A stretch of DNA of 64,000 bases. Origin: Semisulcospira habei (taxonomy: Eukaryota > Mollusca > Gastropoda > Semisulcospiridae). Both the position numbers and the translations under genes were made by a program. The DNA is taken from positions 228,041,376 through 228,105,375 of the forward strand of contig BTPG01000004.1 in NCBI GenBank assembly GCA_036245525.1, written 5' to 3'. The notes below the pieces were generated by a model. That model did no database searches, was not told the origin of the DNA, and saw nothing but the letters and a program-made list of their open reading frames with translations. This document shows, piece after piece, positions 20,102-32,665 of this stretch (its first letter is position 1; each line of letters opens with the position of its first letter).

Positions 20102-22018
20102 TCATTGAGGCTCTGTTGGTATATGGCTGGTAGAGTCTTTCTTGTGGGCAGTCAAATCCAGCAAGATGTCAGGAACTGGTAAGAGCCAAGGTGGAGTGAT
20201 GTGTTGCAGGGATTCCGAAACTCTGTCCAGGTCCAATCTGGCCGCCTGCAGATGAGGTCGGACACGGAAAGAAAGTGGACGGACAGCTCCCGGATGGGCA
20301 TCGTAAATCTCTCCAAACGATGGTTTAAAAACACAATCATAGGCAGGATTTTCTGGATGGGCCTTCAGTTTCAAAACGTAGCTGAGCATGAGGCGGATGC
20401 GGCGGAGCTTGAGAGAAGGCTCCCCTGCCTCGGCATACAGACTAGGAACTGGAGACGTCCTGAAGGCCCCAAGACATATCCGCAGACCCTGATGGTGAAT
20501 TGTGTTCAGACACTGTAGCACAGACTTGGAAGCTGAGCCATACACCACAGAGCCGTAATCCAGTTTGGACCGAACAAGGGCCTGGTACAGACGAAGTAAG
20601 ACAGTACGGTCCGCACCCCAGTCAGTACGACCGACGACACGAAGAATGTCGAGAGCCTTCTGACAAGAGGTTTGAAGGTAATTAATATGGTTGCGGAAGG
20701 TAAGTCCTTTGTCAAAAATGACCCCCAGAAACTTTGCCTCCTCGGCCACCTTAACTGGCACTCCAGCAATGCTCAGGCTAGGTTCTGGAAAAAATTTCGT
20801 CTGGTTAGTAAAATGCACACAGACAGTCTTGGAGGGCAAGAACTTGAATCCATTGAGAGACACCCACCCCTGGATGCGATCAACGCACAGCTGCAAGCGC
20901 CTCTCAAGGGACGCAAGTCCTCGACCACGTGCGCACAAAGCAAAGTCATCAACAAACAAAGAGCATTCAGAATCATCCTTGACGGCCTTTACAATGTTAT
21001 TAATTTTAATACTAAATAAAACAGGAGATAGAATGCTGCCCTGTGGGACACCCATCTCCTGTTCAAAGGAGTCGGTGAGGGTGGAGGCCACACAGACATG
21101 GAACGACCGGTTAGTCAAAAAATTGTGAATAAAAACGGGCAGGTGCCCTTTAAAACCCATGTCCAACAAGTCAGACATTATGCCATACTTCCAGGTAGTG
21201 TCATATGCCTTCTCAAGATCGAAGAAAATTGCATAGACATGCTGCTTGTTGACAAAAGCATCTCGAATAAATGATTCAAAGCGGACTAAATGGTCAGTTG
21301 TACTACGGAAGCGCCGGAAACCGCAATGGAGGTCTGTGAGGAGACCCTGTGACTCAAGATGCCACACCAGGCGGGCGTTGACCAGGCGTTCCATAGTTTT
21401 ACATAAACATGATGTCAAAGCGATAGGCCGGTAGTTGCCCGGGTCGGAAGGATCCTTACCCGGCTTTGGGATCGGTACAACCACAGCCTGGCGCAAAGAC
21501 GGCGGAAAATGACCAGTTCTCCAGATATGGTTAAAGGCCTTGAGAAGTACAAGGAGTGACCTCTCAGGCAGATGCGTTAGGAATTGATAGTGGACGGTAT
21601 CTAGGCCAGCAACAGAGTCATTACATTTCTGCAAGGCTTGCTGCAATTCTGATAATGTAAATGGGACATTATAGTCTTCTGAGTTATTGGACTTAAAATC
21701 ACAAATAAGAGACTCTCGCTTCTCCTTCTCTCTCTGGAAGAAAGGTGAATAGTGCTCCGTTGAAGAATTATGGGCAATGGTGGAGGCAAGCAAATTGGCC
21801 ACAGCTTTTTTATCTGTAACCAAGCTGGCACCATCTCTAAGATGGCCAACAGAAGCCGAGCCACCCCTGCCCCTAATTCTCCGAACAACCTTCCATACTT
21901 TCTGGGACGGAGTCCGAGAAGTTAAAGATGAGACGAAGCGTCTCCAGGAAGCACGGCGTTCACATTTAAAAATGTAACGAGCTTTCGACCTCTGTCTTTT
22001 AAAGGTTAAAATATTCAC
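20102..22018 (-). pseudogene. B1 reverse transcriptase
   Basis: A 638-codon open minus frame holds the reverse transcriptase: VVVPIPKPGKDPSDPGNYRP, TMERLVNARL, AIFFDLEKAYDTTW (motif A), MGVPQGSILSPVLFS (motif B) and LFVDDFALCARG (motif C, FVDD). The thumb and connection follow. RT residues appear intact, but upstream the endonuclease is split by B2 at 22480 and downstream the frame shifts before RNase H. Confidence 0.87.
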
Positions 22019-22706
22019 TTGCGACGGATTACGGAAAGCACGTCACTGAGCAGATTTGCACGCTATTTGGGCCTTGCGGCACTCTTCGTTGAACCATGGT
22101 ACTCTCGGCTTTACAGGGACTGATGCGGAAGTTTCAGGGATGGTTACACCCGCTACGTCCAACAAAATAGTAGTAAAAGAAGAAATAGGTTCTTCAGATG
22201 ACATGACCACCTCCTCTGTAATACGAGACTGACAGAGGGAGGCGAACAGAGGCCAGTTAGCTTTCTTAAGATTTCAGCGCCCCACCAGCGGATCCTCCCC
22301 ACAGCTGACCGATGACAGGACTACTGGGAAGTGGTCACTACCACATAGGTCATCGTGAACCTTCCAGTCAAAGTCCAGCATGAGAGAAGGATCACACACA
22401 GTGAGGTCTAGAACAGAACTAGATCCTGAACCTGGGTTAGAGTATGTAGGTGAACCATCGTTAAAGACACACAGGTTAAGTTAGTTAGTTAGTTAGTTAT
22501 TTGGGTTTAACGCCGAGCAGGTGTCTAAGGCCATCTCATGGCGGGATGGGTAAAAATCTGGTCAGCCAGACTAAAAGCAAGGTCTTAAGACAAGATGTAA
22601 ATATAGATTAAAAATCTCAGGCTAAAATGTCGCACATGTCTTGAAAAGAAACGTCTACAGACTCTCAAAAAGGGCAAATAAAAAAATTCACATCGTTTAT
22701 GAATGC

Positions 22707-25700
22707 TCAGATCTTGTTAAAAATATTGCATTCTCTCAAAAAATTGAAGATTTTGTCCGGGGGAACATCCCGGAACAAAACCTTCAAGGAGTCTGCTGTG
22801 AAGTGTTTATATCTGGTGTCAGTTAGGTCAGCACAATACAGCAAAAAGTGTCGAACAGAAAACTGCTCATCACAGGCAAAACACCATGGACGCTCATCCT
22901 GTTTAAGTAAGTAAGAGTGCGTAACATACGTGTGCCCGATGTAGAGCCGAGCAAGGACAGTCTCCTCACGGCGGCTGCCGCAGCGGAAAGGTAGACTGTC
23001 AGACAACTTAGGAAGAGCTTCATGAAGCTTGTTCCCTTCCTCTTTGTCCCACTCGGACTGCCACTCGCGGGCTATGTACGCACTAATAACAGGTTTAAAA
23101 TCACTATAGACAGTCTGTGTGTCAGGGACTGGGTCACTGCGGGCACTGTTGGCAGCAGAATCTGCGATTCTGTTGCCTTCGATGCCCACATGGCCTGGGA
23201 CCCAAATAAAAATGATGTCATAATATTCCTTCATCAAGTCCGCGTAGAGCTCTCTAATCTGCACCAGCAGTGGATGGTCTGTTCCCGCGCCCTGAAGGGC
23301 CTGCAGGGCAGAAAGAGAGTCAGACAGAATCAGGAAGTTCCTTTCCCGAGACTGTTAGGCATGCTTGAGTGCTAGCAGAATTGCCTGCAGTTCTGCACTA
23401 AATACAGAAGAATGGTCAGGGAGACGGAGCTTAAATGGGCGTCTAGGATGGCGAGAGGACACTGCAGCCGCAGCCACTGTTCCATCCTCAGATTTGGACC
23501 CATCCGTATAAAGACGACAATAGCCAGGAAAAACTGAAAGGAGTTCATTGAGGCTCTGTTGGTATATGGCTGGTGGAGTACAATCCTTCTTGTGGGCAGT
23601 CAAGTCCAGCAAGATGTCAGGAACATGTAGTAGCCAGGGTGGAGCGACGTGTTGCAGAGATTCCAAAACTTTGTCCAGGTCCACTCCAGCCGCCTGCAGA
23701 TGAGGTCGGACACGGAAGGAAAGTGGACGGACAGCTCCCGGATGGGCATCGTAAATCTCTGCAAACGACGGGTTAAAAACACAATCATAGGCAGGATTTT
23801 CTGGATGGGCCTTCAGCTTCAGAACATAGCTGAGCATGAGGCGGATGCAGCGGAGCCTGAGAGAAGGCTCCCCTGCCTCTGCATACAGACTAGGAACTGG
23901 AGATGTCCTGAAGGCCCCTAGACATATCCGCAGACCTTGATGGTGAATTGTGTTCAGACGCTGTAGAACAGACTTAGAAGCCGAGCCATATACCACAGAG
24001 CCGTAATCCAGTTTGGACCAAACAAGGGCCCGGTACAGTCGAAGTAAGACGATGCGGTCTGCACCCCAGTCAGTACGACCAACGACACGAAGAATGTCGA
24101 GGGCCTTCCGACAAGAGGTTCTAAGGTAGTTAACATGGTTGCGGAAGGTCAATCTTTTGTCAAAGATGACCCCCAGAAACTTTGCCTCTTCAGCCACCTG
24201 AATTGGCACTCCAGCAATGCTCAGGGTAGGTTTTGGAAAAAATTTCGTCTGGTTAGTAAAATGCACACAGACTGTCTTGGAGGGCGAGAACCTGAATCCG
24301 TTGAGAGACACCCACCCCTGGATGCGATCAACGCACAGCTGCAAGCGCCTCTCAAGGGACGCAAGTCCTCGACCTCGTGCACACAAAGCAAAGTCGTCCA
24401 CAAACAAAGAGCATTCAGAATCATCCTTGACGGCCTTTACAATGTTATTTATTTTAATGCTAAATAAAACAGGAGATAGAATGCTGCCCTGCAGGACACC
24501 CATCTCCTGTTCAAAGGAGTCAGAGAGGGTGGAGCCCACACGGACATGGAACGACCTGTTAGACAAAAAATTGTGAATAAAAACAGGCAGGTGCCCTTTA
24601 AAACCCATGTCCGACAAATCAGACATTATACCATACTTTCAGGTAGTTACATATGCCTTTTCAAGATCAAAGAAAATTGCATAGACATGCTGCTTGTTGA
24701 CAAAAGCATATCGGATAAAAGACTCAAAGCGGACTAGATGGTCAGTTGTACTACGGAAGCGCCGGAAACCGCACTGGAGGTCTGTGATGAGACCACGTGA
24801 CTCAAGATGCCACACCAGTCGGGCGTTGACCAAGCGTTCCATAGTCTTACATAAACATGATGTCAAAGCTATTGGCCGGTAGTTGCCCGGGTCGGAAGGA
24901 TCCTTACCCGGCTTGGGGATTGGCACAACCACAGCCTGGCGCCAAGATGGCGGAAAACGACCGGTTATCCAGATATGGTTAAAGGCCTTGAGAAGTACAA
25001 GGAGTGAATCCTCAGGCAGATGAGTTAGGAGCTGATAATGGATGGTATCTAATCCAGCAGCAGAGTCAGTACATTTCTGCATGGCTTGCTGCAATTCTGA
25101 AAACGTAAAGGGGGCATTATAGTCTTCCGAGTTATCTGATATAAAATCACAAGCACAAGATTCTCGCTTCTCCTTCTCTCTCTGAAAGAAAGGTGAATAA
25201 TGCTCTGTTGAAGAATTATGGGCAATGGTGGAGGCAAGCAAATTGGCCACAGCCTTTTTATCTGTGACCAAACTGGCACCATCTCTAAGATGGCCGACAG
25301 AAGCCGAGCCACCCCTGCCCTTAATTCTTCGAACAGCCTTCCAAACTTTTTGGGATGGAGTCCTAGAAGATAAAGATGAGACGAAGCGTCTCCAGGAAGC
25401 ACGGCGTTCACGTTTAAAAATGTAACGGGCTTTCGCCCGCTGTCTTTTAAATGTTAAAATATTTGCTTGCGACGGATTACGAAAAGCACGTCGCTGAGCA
25501 GATTTGCGCATTGTTTGGGCCTTGCGGCACTCTTCATTGAACCATGGTACTCTCGGCTTCCGAGGGAGTGATGTGGAAGTTCTAGGGATGGTTTCACCTG
25601 CAACCTCCAACAAAATAGAAGTAAAAGAAGAAACAGGTTCTTCAGCTGACATGACCACCTCCTCTGTAAGACGAGACTGACAGAGGGAGGCGAACAGAGG

Positions 25701-26399
25701 CCAGTTAGCTTTCTTGAGATTCCAGCGCCCTACCGGCGAATCCTCCTCACAGCTGACCAATGACAGGACTACTGGGAAGTGGTCACTACCACACAGGTCG
25801 TCGTGAACCTTCCAGTCAAAGTCCAGCATGAGAGAAGGATCACACACAGTGAGGTCTAGAACAGAACCAGATCCAGAACCTGAGTTAGAGTATGTAGGTG
25901 AGCCATCATTAAAGACACATAGGTTAAGTTGAGAAAAAACATCTTCTAACATCTGACCTCTGCCATCATAGTCGTCACTGCCCCAAAGGTGAGCGTGACC
26001 GTTAAAATCCCCCATGAGAATAAAGGGAGGGGGCAGTTGATCTAATAAGTGAAAAATATCATTGCTACAGACCCGCAGTGATGGTGGCAGGTAAATACTG
26101 CATATGGTTATGGTCTTCTTGAAGGTAACCCGAGCTGCGACAGCCTGAAGACCGGTGTCGATGCTAACGGGGCTACATAAAATTTGGCTACTAATGAGAA
26201 GAGCCGCTCCACCCGAGCGCCTCTCCGAATCAGAGCCTTTATGTATAACATTAAAACCATTAAAGGACACAGGGTCAGAAGTCTTCAGGTAAGTCTCCTG
26301 AAGAGATATTACTGAGGGGTTATAGAACTTGACTAAAAGACGCAATTCCTCAAAGTTAGCTTGAAAACCACGACAATTCCACTGAAGCAAAGAGTCCAT
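22707..26399 (-). pseudogene. B2 ORF2: endonuclease-reverse transcriptase-RNase H, two nonsense codons
   Basis: A single frame of about 1230 codons runs from ATG at 26399 to the stop at 22707, interrupted only by in-frame stops near 24639 and 23355. Endonuclease motifs are LLQWNCRGFQ, SLQETYLK, FILMGDFNGHAHLWG and GSDHFPVVL. Reverse transcriptase motifs are IPKPGKDPSDPGNYRP, FFDLEKAY, GVLQGSILSP (Pro changed to Leu compared with other copies) and FVDDFAL. RNase H motifs are LYTDGSK, SAELQAI, LILSDSLSAL and NRIADSAAN. A Cys/His tail (CFACDEQFSVRHFLLYC) ends it. The stop at 24639 replaces the Trp found at that place in B1 and B3. The one at 23355 replaces the Tyr found in B3. Confidence 0.9.
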
Positions 26400-26408
26400 G
26401 ATTAAGTC

Positions 26409-27829
26409 TTATCTGGGGGTAAGGAGTTTTTTTCCCCCTTTTTCCTTTACCTTGGAAAGAGTTGAAGAAACAGAGGGGGGCCGGCTCCCGGGCCTCCTCT
26501 GGTTCTTCGGAGAGGAAGGGGGTGGAGCTGCCGCAGCATCAACTTCCACTCCCTCCATCCGCTCTTCCAGTGCAGCATATTTGTTTTGAAGGGGGACATC
26601 TGTGTTCCCCTTCTGGACCCGTGCGCACAGCGGTCCCATAGATTTCTTAGACTTCTGGTCCTGGGCAGCGTTCCTGCCGCTAGAGTTAGCGGCCTTAGAA
26701 GGCTGACCAGAGCCAGAAGCCTTTGGAGTTGACTAACAGGTTTGGGTGGGGGCTGAGGCTTAGGGGCAACAGAAGGCGGCACAACCGGACCGGCAGTGTC
26801 CGCCTTCTGCGTTCCCTGGCTCCTTGTCACCACCGGAGGAGGGTTACTCTCCAGGGGCGAGATGAGCCGAGGCTCCGCCCCCAACCAAGAAGTTGGGGTC
26901 TGACATGAAAAGTCTTTGGTGGGGCGCTTGCCTGCCACCGCTGCACTAAAAGTATACACAGAGGTGTTAGAGGTTGGGGCAGCCGCAGCTGCACCAGGGC
27001 CTTCAACCAGTTTTTTGGCATCCAGAAAGGACAACCCCTTCTCCACACGCACCTGCTGAATCTTGCACTCGGATATCCAACGAGGGCATTTCTTATCCGA
27101 AGCCATATGCGCCCCCTGGCAATTCACACACAGGGGGGTGGCTGTGCAGGACTCAGCAGAGTGTCCGGGCCTAGTGCAACGGGCGCATGAAGCCTCTGCC
27201 TGACGGCATGTCTTCTGCCCATGGCCATACTTTTGGCACTTAAAGCACCGGAGGGGAAGAGGGACGTACTTTTTCACTCTCAGGGAGTAGTAACCTCCCC
27301 AGATGGTAGTAGGAGGGGTGGGGGTGCCAAACGTCAGGATGATGGTAGGGAGATGGATCTCCCCACCACCTCGCTTGGAAGCGAAGCGCCTGACGTAAGT
27401 CACCCCCTGAGACTTAAGGTTCCTTACAAGTTCATCTTCTGACAGTTCTGCAAAAGCTTGATCTTTGATTACGCCTCTTGACGACTTCATAGTTTTGTGG
27501 GGTGTGACTTCCACAGGAGTGTCTCCGATGGAAGAGAGCCCCAGTAGCCCGCTAGAGTGTGCCCGAGTACGGCACTCCACCAGCAAGACACCATACCTGA
27601 GGCGCTGGGCGTCAGGCCTGCCAACACGGCTCCTGAGGGTCTCCCCCACCAGAAAAGGATGCAGCTTGGTAACTGGTTTCTCCTTCATCTTGCTATGGAC
27701 AATGAGGAAGCGAGGCCATACGGCCGACGCCTGAGGCGTCGCTTCCTCACAGTCTGAATCACTGTCATGTTCAAATTTGGTGTCTATGTGCCGTTTCTGT
27801 GCTAGTTTTGTTTTTTTTGTTTTATCCAT
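26409..27829 (-). pseudogene. B2 ORF1: gag-like protein with three CCHC knuckles
   Basis: It starts at ATG 27829 (MDKTKKTKLAQKRH). An RNA-binding-like region follows, then three zinc knuckles: CFKCQKYGHGQKTC, CARCTRPGHSAESC and CVNCQGAHMASDKKC. A proline-rich C-terminal region ends the protein. This is the nucleic-acid-binding ORF1 of I/jockey-type LINEs. Near 26733 a 4-bp unit (GACT) present twice in B3 occurs once here, so the last ~100 residues shift frame; the original frame is readable at 26409-26639. ORF1 lies about 50 bp upstream of ORF2. Confidence 0.85.
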
Positions 27830-28474
27830 ATTATATTAGTAGAGATATTCATCCCCCGGGGGTCCCCACCCGCCACCGAGCCCAACAAGGGAAAGTGCAA
27901 TTGTCGGCGGGTCTCCAGCCGACGCACAATGGAGACTGCCCGAAAGATATACTCAAGGGGGTAAGCCCGATTGAACCGTTTGAGCCACCGCCTTCTATCA
28001 CACCGTTGAATGCAGGGGAATACTGGCGTAAAGCACCTAATCAGCAGCAAAGGCTATAGCATGGTGCTCCGTATAGCAACCCGCATGTCAACAGTGGGAT
28101 AGGGCTCAACGTGACAAGAGCCAATTGACTAGGCCGGTACGACTAGCCTCCCGTTTAGGCAGAAGTCAAGGCCAAAGTGGAGTGTTTCAGCCACCAGGAT
28201 CCTCTTCTCCCCCGACACGGGTCTCCAAGCACGGCAAACACTTGGGATCCAAAGGACCAAAAGCTCACGAGTATTTTTAAGGACCAATCCAACATGGCAC
28301 GACCTGGGTTAGCACAGCTCCTTAAAAACCGGACAAGTGAAAAAGACTGAACAACATATCTGCTGACATCAAGTCCTAATCCTGGACAAAGATGGCACCC
28401 GTCTGCTAGCCCACTCAGTCAGTGACTGAGGAGACTACCCACCCACGCCACGTGGAGGCCGGTGCCGAGCGGAC
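27830..28474 (-). other. B2 5' leader (untranslated, probable internal promoter)
   Basis: This ~645-bp non-coding region is shared at high identity with B1 (31091-31727), B3 (38163-38844) and the inverted piece at 16693-17166. LINEs of this type carry an internal promoter here; that role is known for the class and not shown by this sequence. Confidence 0.65.
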
Positions 28475-28485
28475 CACAGGTTAAG

Positions 28486-28868
28486 TTGAGAAAAAACATC
28501 TTCTAACATCTGACCTCTGCCATCATAGTGGTCACTACCCCAAAGGTGAGCGTGACCGTTAAAATCCCCCATGAGAATAAAGGGAGGGGGCAGTTGATCA
28601 ACTAAATTTAAAAAATCATTACTACAGACCCGCAGGGATGGTGGCAGGTAGATACTGCATATGGTTATGGTCTATTTCAAGGTAACCCGAGCTGCGACAG
28701 CCTGAAGACAGGTGTCGATGCTAACGGGACTACATAATATTTGGCTACTAATGAGAAGAGCCACTCCACCCGAGCGCCTCTCCGAATCAGAGCCTTTATG
28801 TATAACATTAAAACCATTAAAGGACACAGGGTCAGAAGTCTTCAGGTAAGTCTCCTGAAGAGATATTA
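28486..28868 (-). pseudogene. B1 endonuclease, continuation after B2
   Basis: After the B2 duplication the B1 endonuclease resumes with FILMGDFNGHAHLWGS-type codons and runs to the LINE-C insertion at 28880. The last part (start of ORF2, LLQWNCRGFQANFEEL) lies at 29565-29646. The enzyme is inactive because two insertions split it. Confidence 0.85.
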
Positions 28869-28880
28869 CTGAGGGGTTAT

Positions 28881-29552
28881 CTCTCTCTTGGCTTGACTTC
28901 GCGAACGAAGATTCTATAGGGCTTGCCCACGTCGTCTGCAGGCATTTTCGTGGCTGCGGAGGCCAATCCGGGACAGGCAGGTACGACCGCAGTGGCTGCA
29001 GGGGAAGGTCTGTTCGGGGTTCTGAGTTACGACAGCTCTGTTTTTTCTTCTGAGCCGCTTGTCCTTAAGGTTAGCTCTGCGAGAGTCCTCAAAGGAGACG
29101 GCTGCCTTGTGAATGGTGGAGCGCCAGGTGTCACGGTCCGCAGCAAGCGAAGACCACTGGCGGTGGTCGATTTGGCAGGCACTAAGTGACTTCTTGAGAC
29201 CGTCTTTGTATCTCTTCTTTGGTGCCCCTCTGTCTCGGTGTCCAGTGGCGAGCTCGCCGAACAGAGTGATCTTGGGTAGGCGATGATCCTCCATCCTGGA
29301 GTCGTGCCCCGCCCAGCGAAGCTGTGTCCGCAGCAGCAAAGCCTCGATGCTCACAGTTTCCGCCTGTTCAAGGACCTCGACGTTGGTGACATAGTCACTC
29401 CAGTGAATGCTGAGGATGGTACGCAGGCAGCGCTGGTGAAAGCGTTCGAGGAGTCGTAGTTGGCTGCGGTAGAGGGCCCAGGACTCGGAACCGTACAGCA
29501 GGGTGGTGAGGACGACAGCTCTGTACACGCTGATCTTGGTGCCTTTTTTCAG
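28881..29552 (-). mobile_element. LINE-C, 5'-truncated insertion in B1
   Basis: This 672-bp fragment is flanked by CTGAGGGGTTAT (28869-28880 and 29553-29564). It carries only the 3' end of a non-LTR element: the minus frame 28914-29528 encodes the RT C-terminal region (VVLTTLLYGSESWALYRSQL) and a terminal C2H2-like motif (FPCSHCGRTCLSRIGLRSH). A longer copy lies at 41939-43175. Confidence 0.92.
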
Positions 29553-29648
29553 CTGAGGGGTTATAGCACTTGACTAAAACTAAAAGACGTAATTCCTCAA
29601 AGTTAGCTTGAAAACCACGACAATTCCACTGAAGCAGAGAGTCCATAA

Positions 29649-31090
29649 TTATGTCTTATCTGGGGATGCGGAGTTTTTCACCCCTTTTTCCTTTGCCTTG
29701 GAAGGAGTCGGAGAAACAGACGGGGGCCGGCTCCCGTGCCTCCTCTGGTTCTTAGGAGATGAAGGGGGTGGAGCTGCCGCAGCATTGGCAACTTCCACTC
29801 CCTCCATCTGCTCCTCCAATGCAGCATATTTGTTTTGAAGGGGGACATCAGTGTTCCCCTTCTGGGCCCGTGCGCACGGCGGTCCCATAGATTTTTTAGA
29901 CTTCTGGTCCTGGGCAGCGGTCCTGCCGCTAGAGTTAGCGGCCTTAGAAGGCTGACCAGAGCCAGAAACCTTTGGCGTTGACAAACTAGCAGGTTTGGGT
30001 GGGGGCTGAGGCTTAGGAGCAGCAGAAGGTGGTGCCACCGGACCGGTAGCGTCCGCCCTCTGCGTTCCCTGGCTCCTCGTCACCACCGGAGGAGGGTTAC
30101 TCTCCAGGGGCGAGAGGATCCGAGGCTCCGCCCCCAACCAAGAAGTTGGGGTTTGACAAGAGAAGTCTTTGGTGGGGCGCTTGCCTGCCACCGCAGCACT
30201 GAAAGTATACACAAAGTTGTTATTTGAGTTTAGCGCAGCCTCAGCTGCACCAGGGCCATCAACCAGTTTTTTGGCGTCCGCAAAGGACAGCCCCTTCTCC
30301 ACACGCACCTGCTGAATCCTGCACTCGGAGATCCAACAAGGGCACTTCTTGTCCGAAGCCATATGCGCCCCCTGGCAATTCACACACAGGGGGATGGCTG
30401 TGCAGGACTCAGCAGAGTGTCCGGGCTTAGTGCAACGGGCGCATAGAGCCTCTGCCTGGCGGCATGTCTTCTGCCCATGGCCATACTTTTGGCACTTAAG
30501 CACCGGAGGGGGAGAGGGACGTACTTTTTCACTTTTAGGGAGTAATAACCTCCCCAGATGGTAGTAGGAGCTGTGGGGGTGCCAAACGTCAGGATGATGG
30601 TAGGGAGACGGATCTCCCTACCACCTCGTTTGGAAATGAAGCGCCTGACGTAGGTCACCCCCTGTGACTTAAGGTTCCGTACAAGTTCATCTTCAGATAG
30701 TTCGGCCAATGCTTGATCTTTAATCACTCCTCTAGAGGAATTCATTGTTTTGTGGGGAGTGACCTCCACTGGAGTATCTCCGATGGAGGAGAGCCTCAGT
30801 AGCCCATTGGAGTGTGCCCGGGTGCGGCACTCTACCAGCAAGTCACCAGACCTGAGGCGCTGGGCCTCAGGTCTGCCAACACGGCTCCTGAGGGTCTCCC
30901 CTACCAGGAAAGGGTGCAGCTTGGAAACAGGCTTCTCTTTGACTTCGCTGTGGATAATGAGAAAGCGAGGCCAGGCGGCTGACGCCTGAGGTGTCGCTTC
31001 CTCACAGTCAGAGTCACTATCGTTCTCAATGACAATGTCGACGGCTATGTGCCGCTTTGGTGCAAGTTTGGGTTTTTTGATATTTTCCAT
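29649..31090 (-). pseudogene. B1 ORF1 gag-like protein, frameshifted
   Basis: The same gag architecture as B2, with ATG at 31090 (MENIKKPKLAPKRH), then CCHC knuckles and a proline-rich end. The frame breaks at the first knuckle near 30498: B2 has CACTTAAAGCACC and B1 has CACTTAAGCACC, one A fewer. The remaining part (29649-30503) stays open to the end. Confidence 0.87.
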
Positions 31091-31740
31091 ATTATAGTAT
31101 GATAGATATTCATCCCCCGGGGGTCCCCGCCCGCCACCGAGCCCAACAAGGGAAAGTGCAATTGTCGGCGGGTCTCCAGCCGACGCACAATGGAGACTGC
31201 CAAAAAGATATACTCAAGGGGGTAAGCCCGATTGAACCGTTTGAGCCACCGCCTTCTATCACACTGTTGAATGCAGGGGAATACTGGCGTAAAGCACCTA
31301 ATCAGCATCAGCATGGTGCTCCGTATAACAACCCGCATGTCAACAGGGGGATAGGGCTCGACGTGACAAGAGCTGATTGACTAGGCCGGTACAACTAGCC
31401 TCCCGTTTAGGCAGAAGTCAAGGCCAAAGTTGAGTGTTTCAGCCACCAGGATCCTCTTCTCCCCCGACACGGGTCTCCAAGCACGGCAAACACTTGGGAT
31501 CCAAAGGACCAAAAAGTCACGAGTATTTTTAAGGACCAATCCAACATGGTACGACCTGGGTTAGTACAGCTCCTCAAAAACCGGGCCAGTGAAAAAGACT
31601 GAACAACATATCTGCTGACATCAAGTCCTAATCCTGGACAAAGATGGCACCCATCTGCTAGCCCACTCAGTCAGGGACTGAGCGGACTACCCACCCATGC
31701 CACGTGGAGGCCGGTGCCGGGTAGGCTCGGGCAAGTATGG

Positions 31741-32024
31741 CCATACAGAAAGACCAGTAAAAGACAAAGAAGGCAAGCCTATTGCAGACAGAGCAGACCA
31801 ACTCGACAGATGGGCCGAGTATTTTGAAAGGTTACTGAACAGACCTAGCCCACCCAACCCCCCAGACATCCAGCCGGCAGAGACCGACCTACCCATCAGC
31901 TGTGACAGACCCAGCCGGGAAGAGATCAGAAGAGCAGTGGCATTTTTGAAGAACGGCAAAGCAGCATGGCCAGATGGCATCCCAGGGGAGCCTCTGAAAG
32001 CAGACCTAGAGACAAAGGTGGAGT
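31741..32024 (+). pseudogene. LINE-A plus-strand copy, fragment 2
   Basis: It continues the protein of fragment 1 exactly (KYGHTERPVKDKEGK, then DRADQLDRWAEYFE and KNGKAAWPDGIP). It ends at GAGACAAAGGTGGAG where LINE-B tail sequence starts. Confidence 0.9.
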
Positions 32025-32451
32025 TAGTTAGTTATTTGGATTTAACGCCGAGCAGGCGACTAAGGCCATCTCACGGTGGGATGGGTAAAAATCTGGTCAG
32101 CCAGACTAAAAGCAAGGTCTTAAGACAAGATGTAAATATAGATTAAAAATCTCAGGCTAAAATGTCGCACATGTCTTGAAAAGAAACGTCTACAGACTCT
32201 CAAAAAGGGCAAATAAAAGAGATTCACATAGTCTATGAATGCTCAGATCTTGTTAAAAATATTGCATGCTCGCAAGAAATTGAAGATTTTGTCCGGGGGA
32301 ACATCCCGGAACAAAACCTTCAAGGAGTCTGCTGTGAAGTGTTTATATCTGGTGTCAATTAGGTCAGCACAATACAGCAAAAAGTGTCGAACAGAAAACT
32401 GATCATCACAGGCAAAACACCATGGACGCTCATCCTGTTTAAGTAAGTAAG
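32025..32451 (-). repeat. LINE-B 3' end fragment (B3a)
   Basis: About 425 bp of LINE-B from its tail to CATCCTGTTTAAGTAAG. It is followed directly by the tail of a second LINE-B, so two 3' ends lie head to tail. Confidence 0.85.
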
Positions 32452-32665
32452 TTAGTTATTTGGGTTTAACGCCGAGCAGGCTACTAAGGCCATCTCACGG
32501 CGGGATGAATAAAAATCTGGTCAGCCAGACTAAAAGCAAGGTCTTAAGACAAGATGTAAATATAGATTAAAAATCTCAGGCTAAAATGTCGCACATGTCT
32601 TGAAAAGAAACGTCTACAGACTCTCAAAAAGGGCAAATAAAAAAATTTACATAGTCTATGAATGC

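Larger units (their letters stand above)
22481..28474 (-). mobile_element. LINE-B copy B2, full length, inserted in B1
   Basis: This 5994-bp element is flanked by the 11-bp duplication CACAGGTTAAG (22470-22480, 28475-28485) and sits in the endonuclease region of B1. It has the tail (TTAG)n at left, ORF2, ORF1, and a ~640-bp 5' leader at 27830-28474. It is the best preserved LINE-B in the window. Confidence 0.93.
19037..31727 (-). mobile_element. LINE-B copy B1, full length, carrying nested B2 and LINE-C
   Basis: This is an RNase-H-type non-LTR retrotransposon with gag-like ORF1 and endonuclease-RT-RNase H ORF2, of I/Nimb style. It is flanked by the 13-bp duplication CGGGCAAGTATGG. Removing B2 (22481-28474) and the LINE-C piece (28881-29552), each with one duplication copy, leaves about 6.0 kb, equal to B2 and B3. 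The tail (TTAG)n is at left and the 5' end (reverse complement of GCCTACCCGGCACCGG) at right. Confidence 0.92.
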
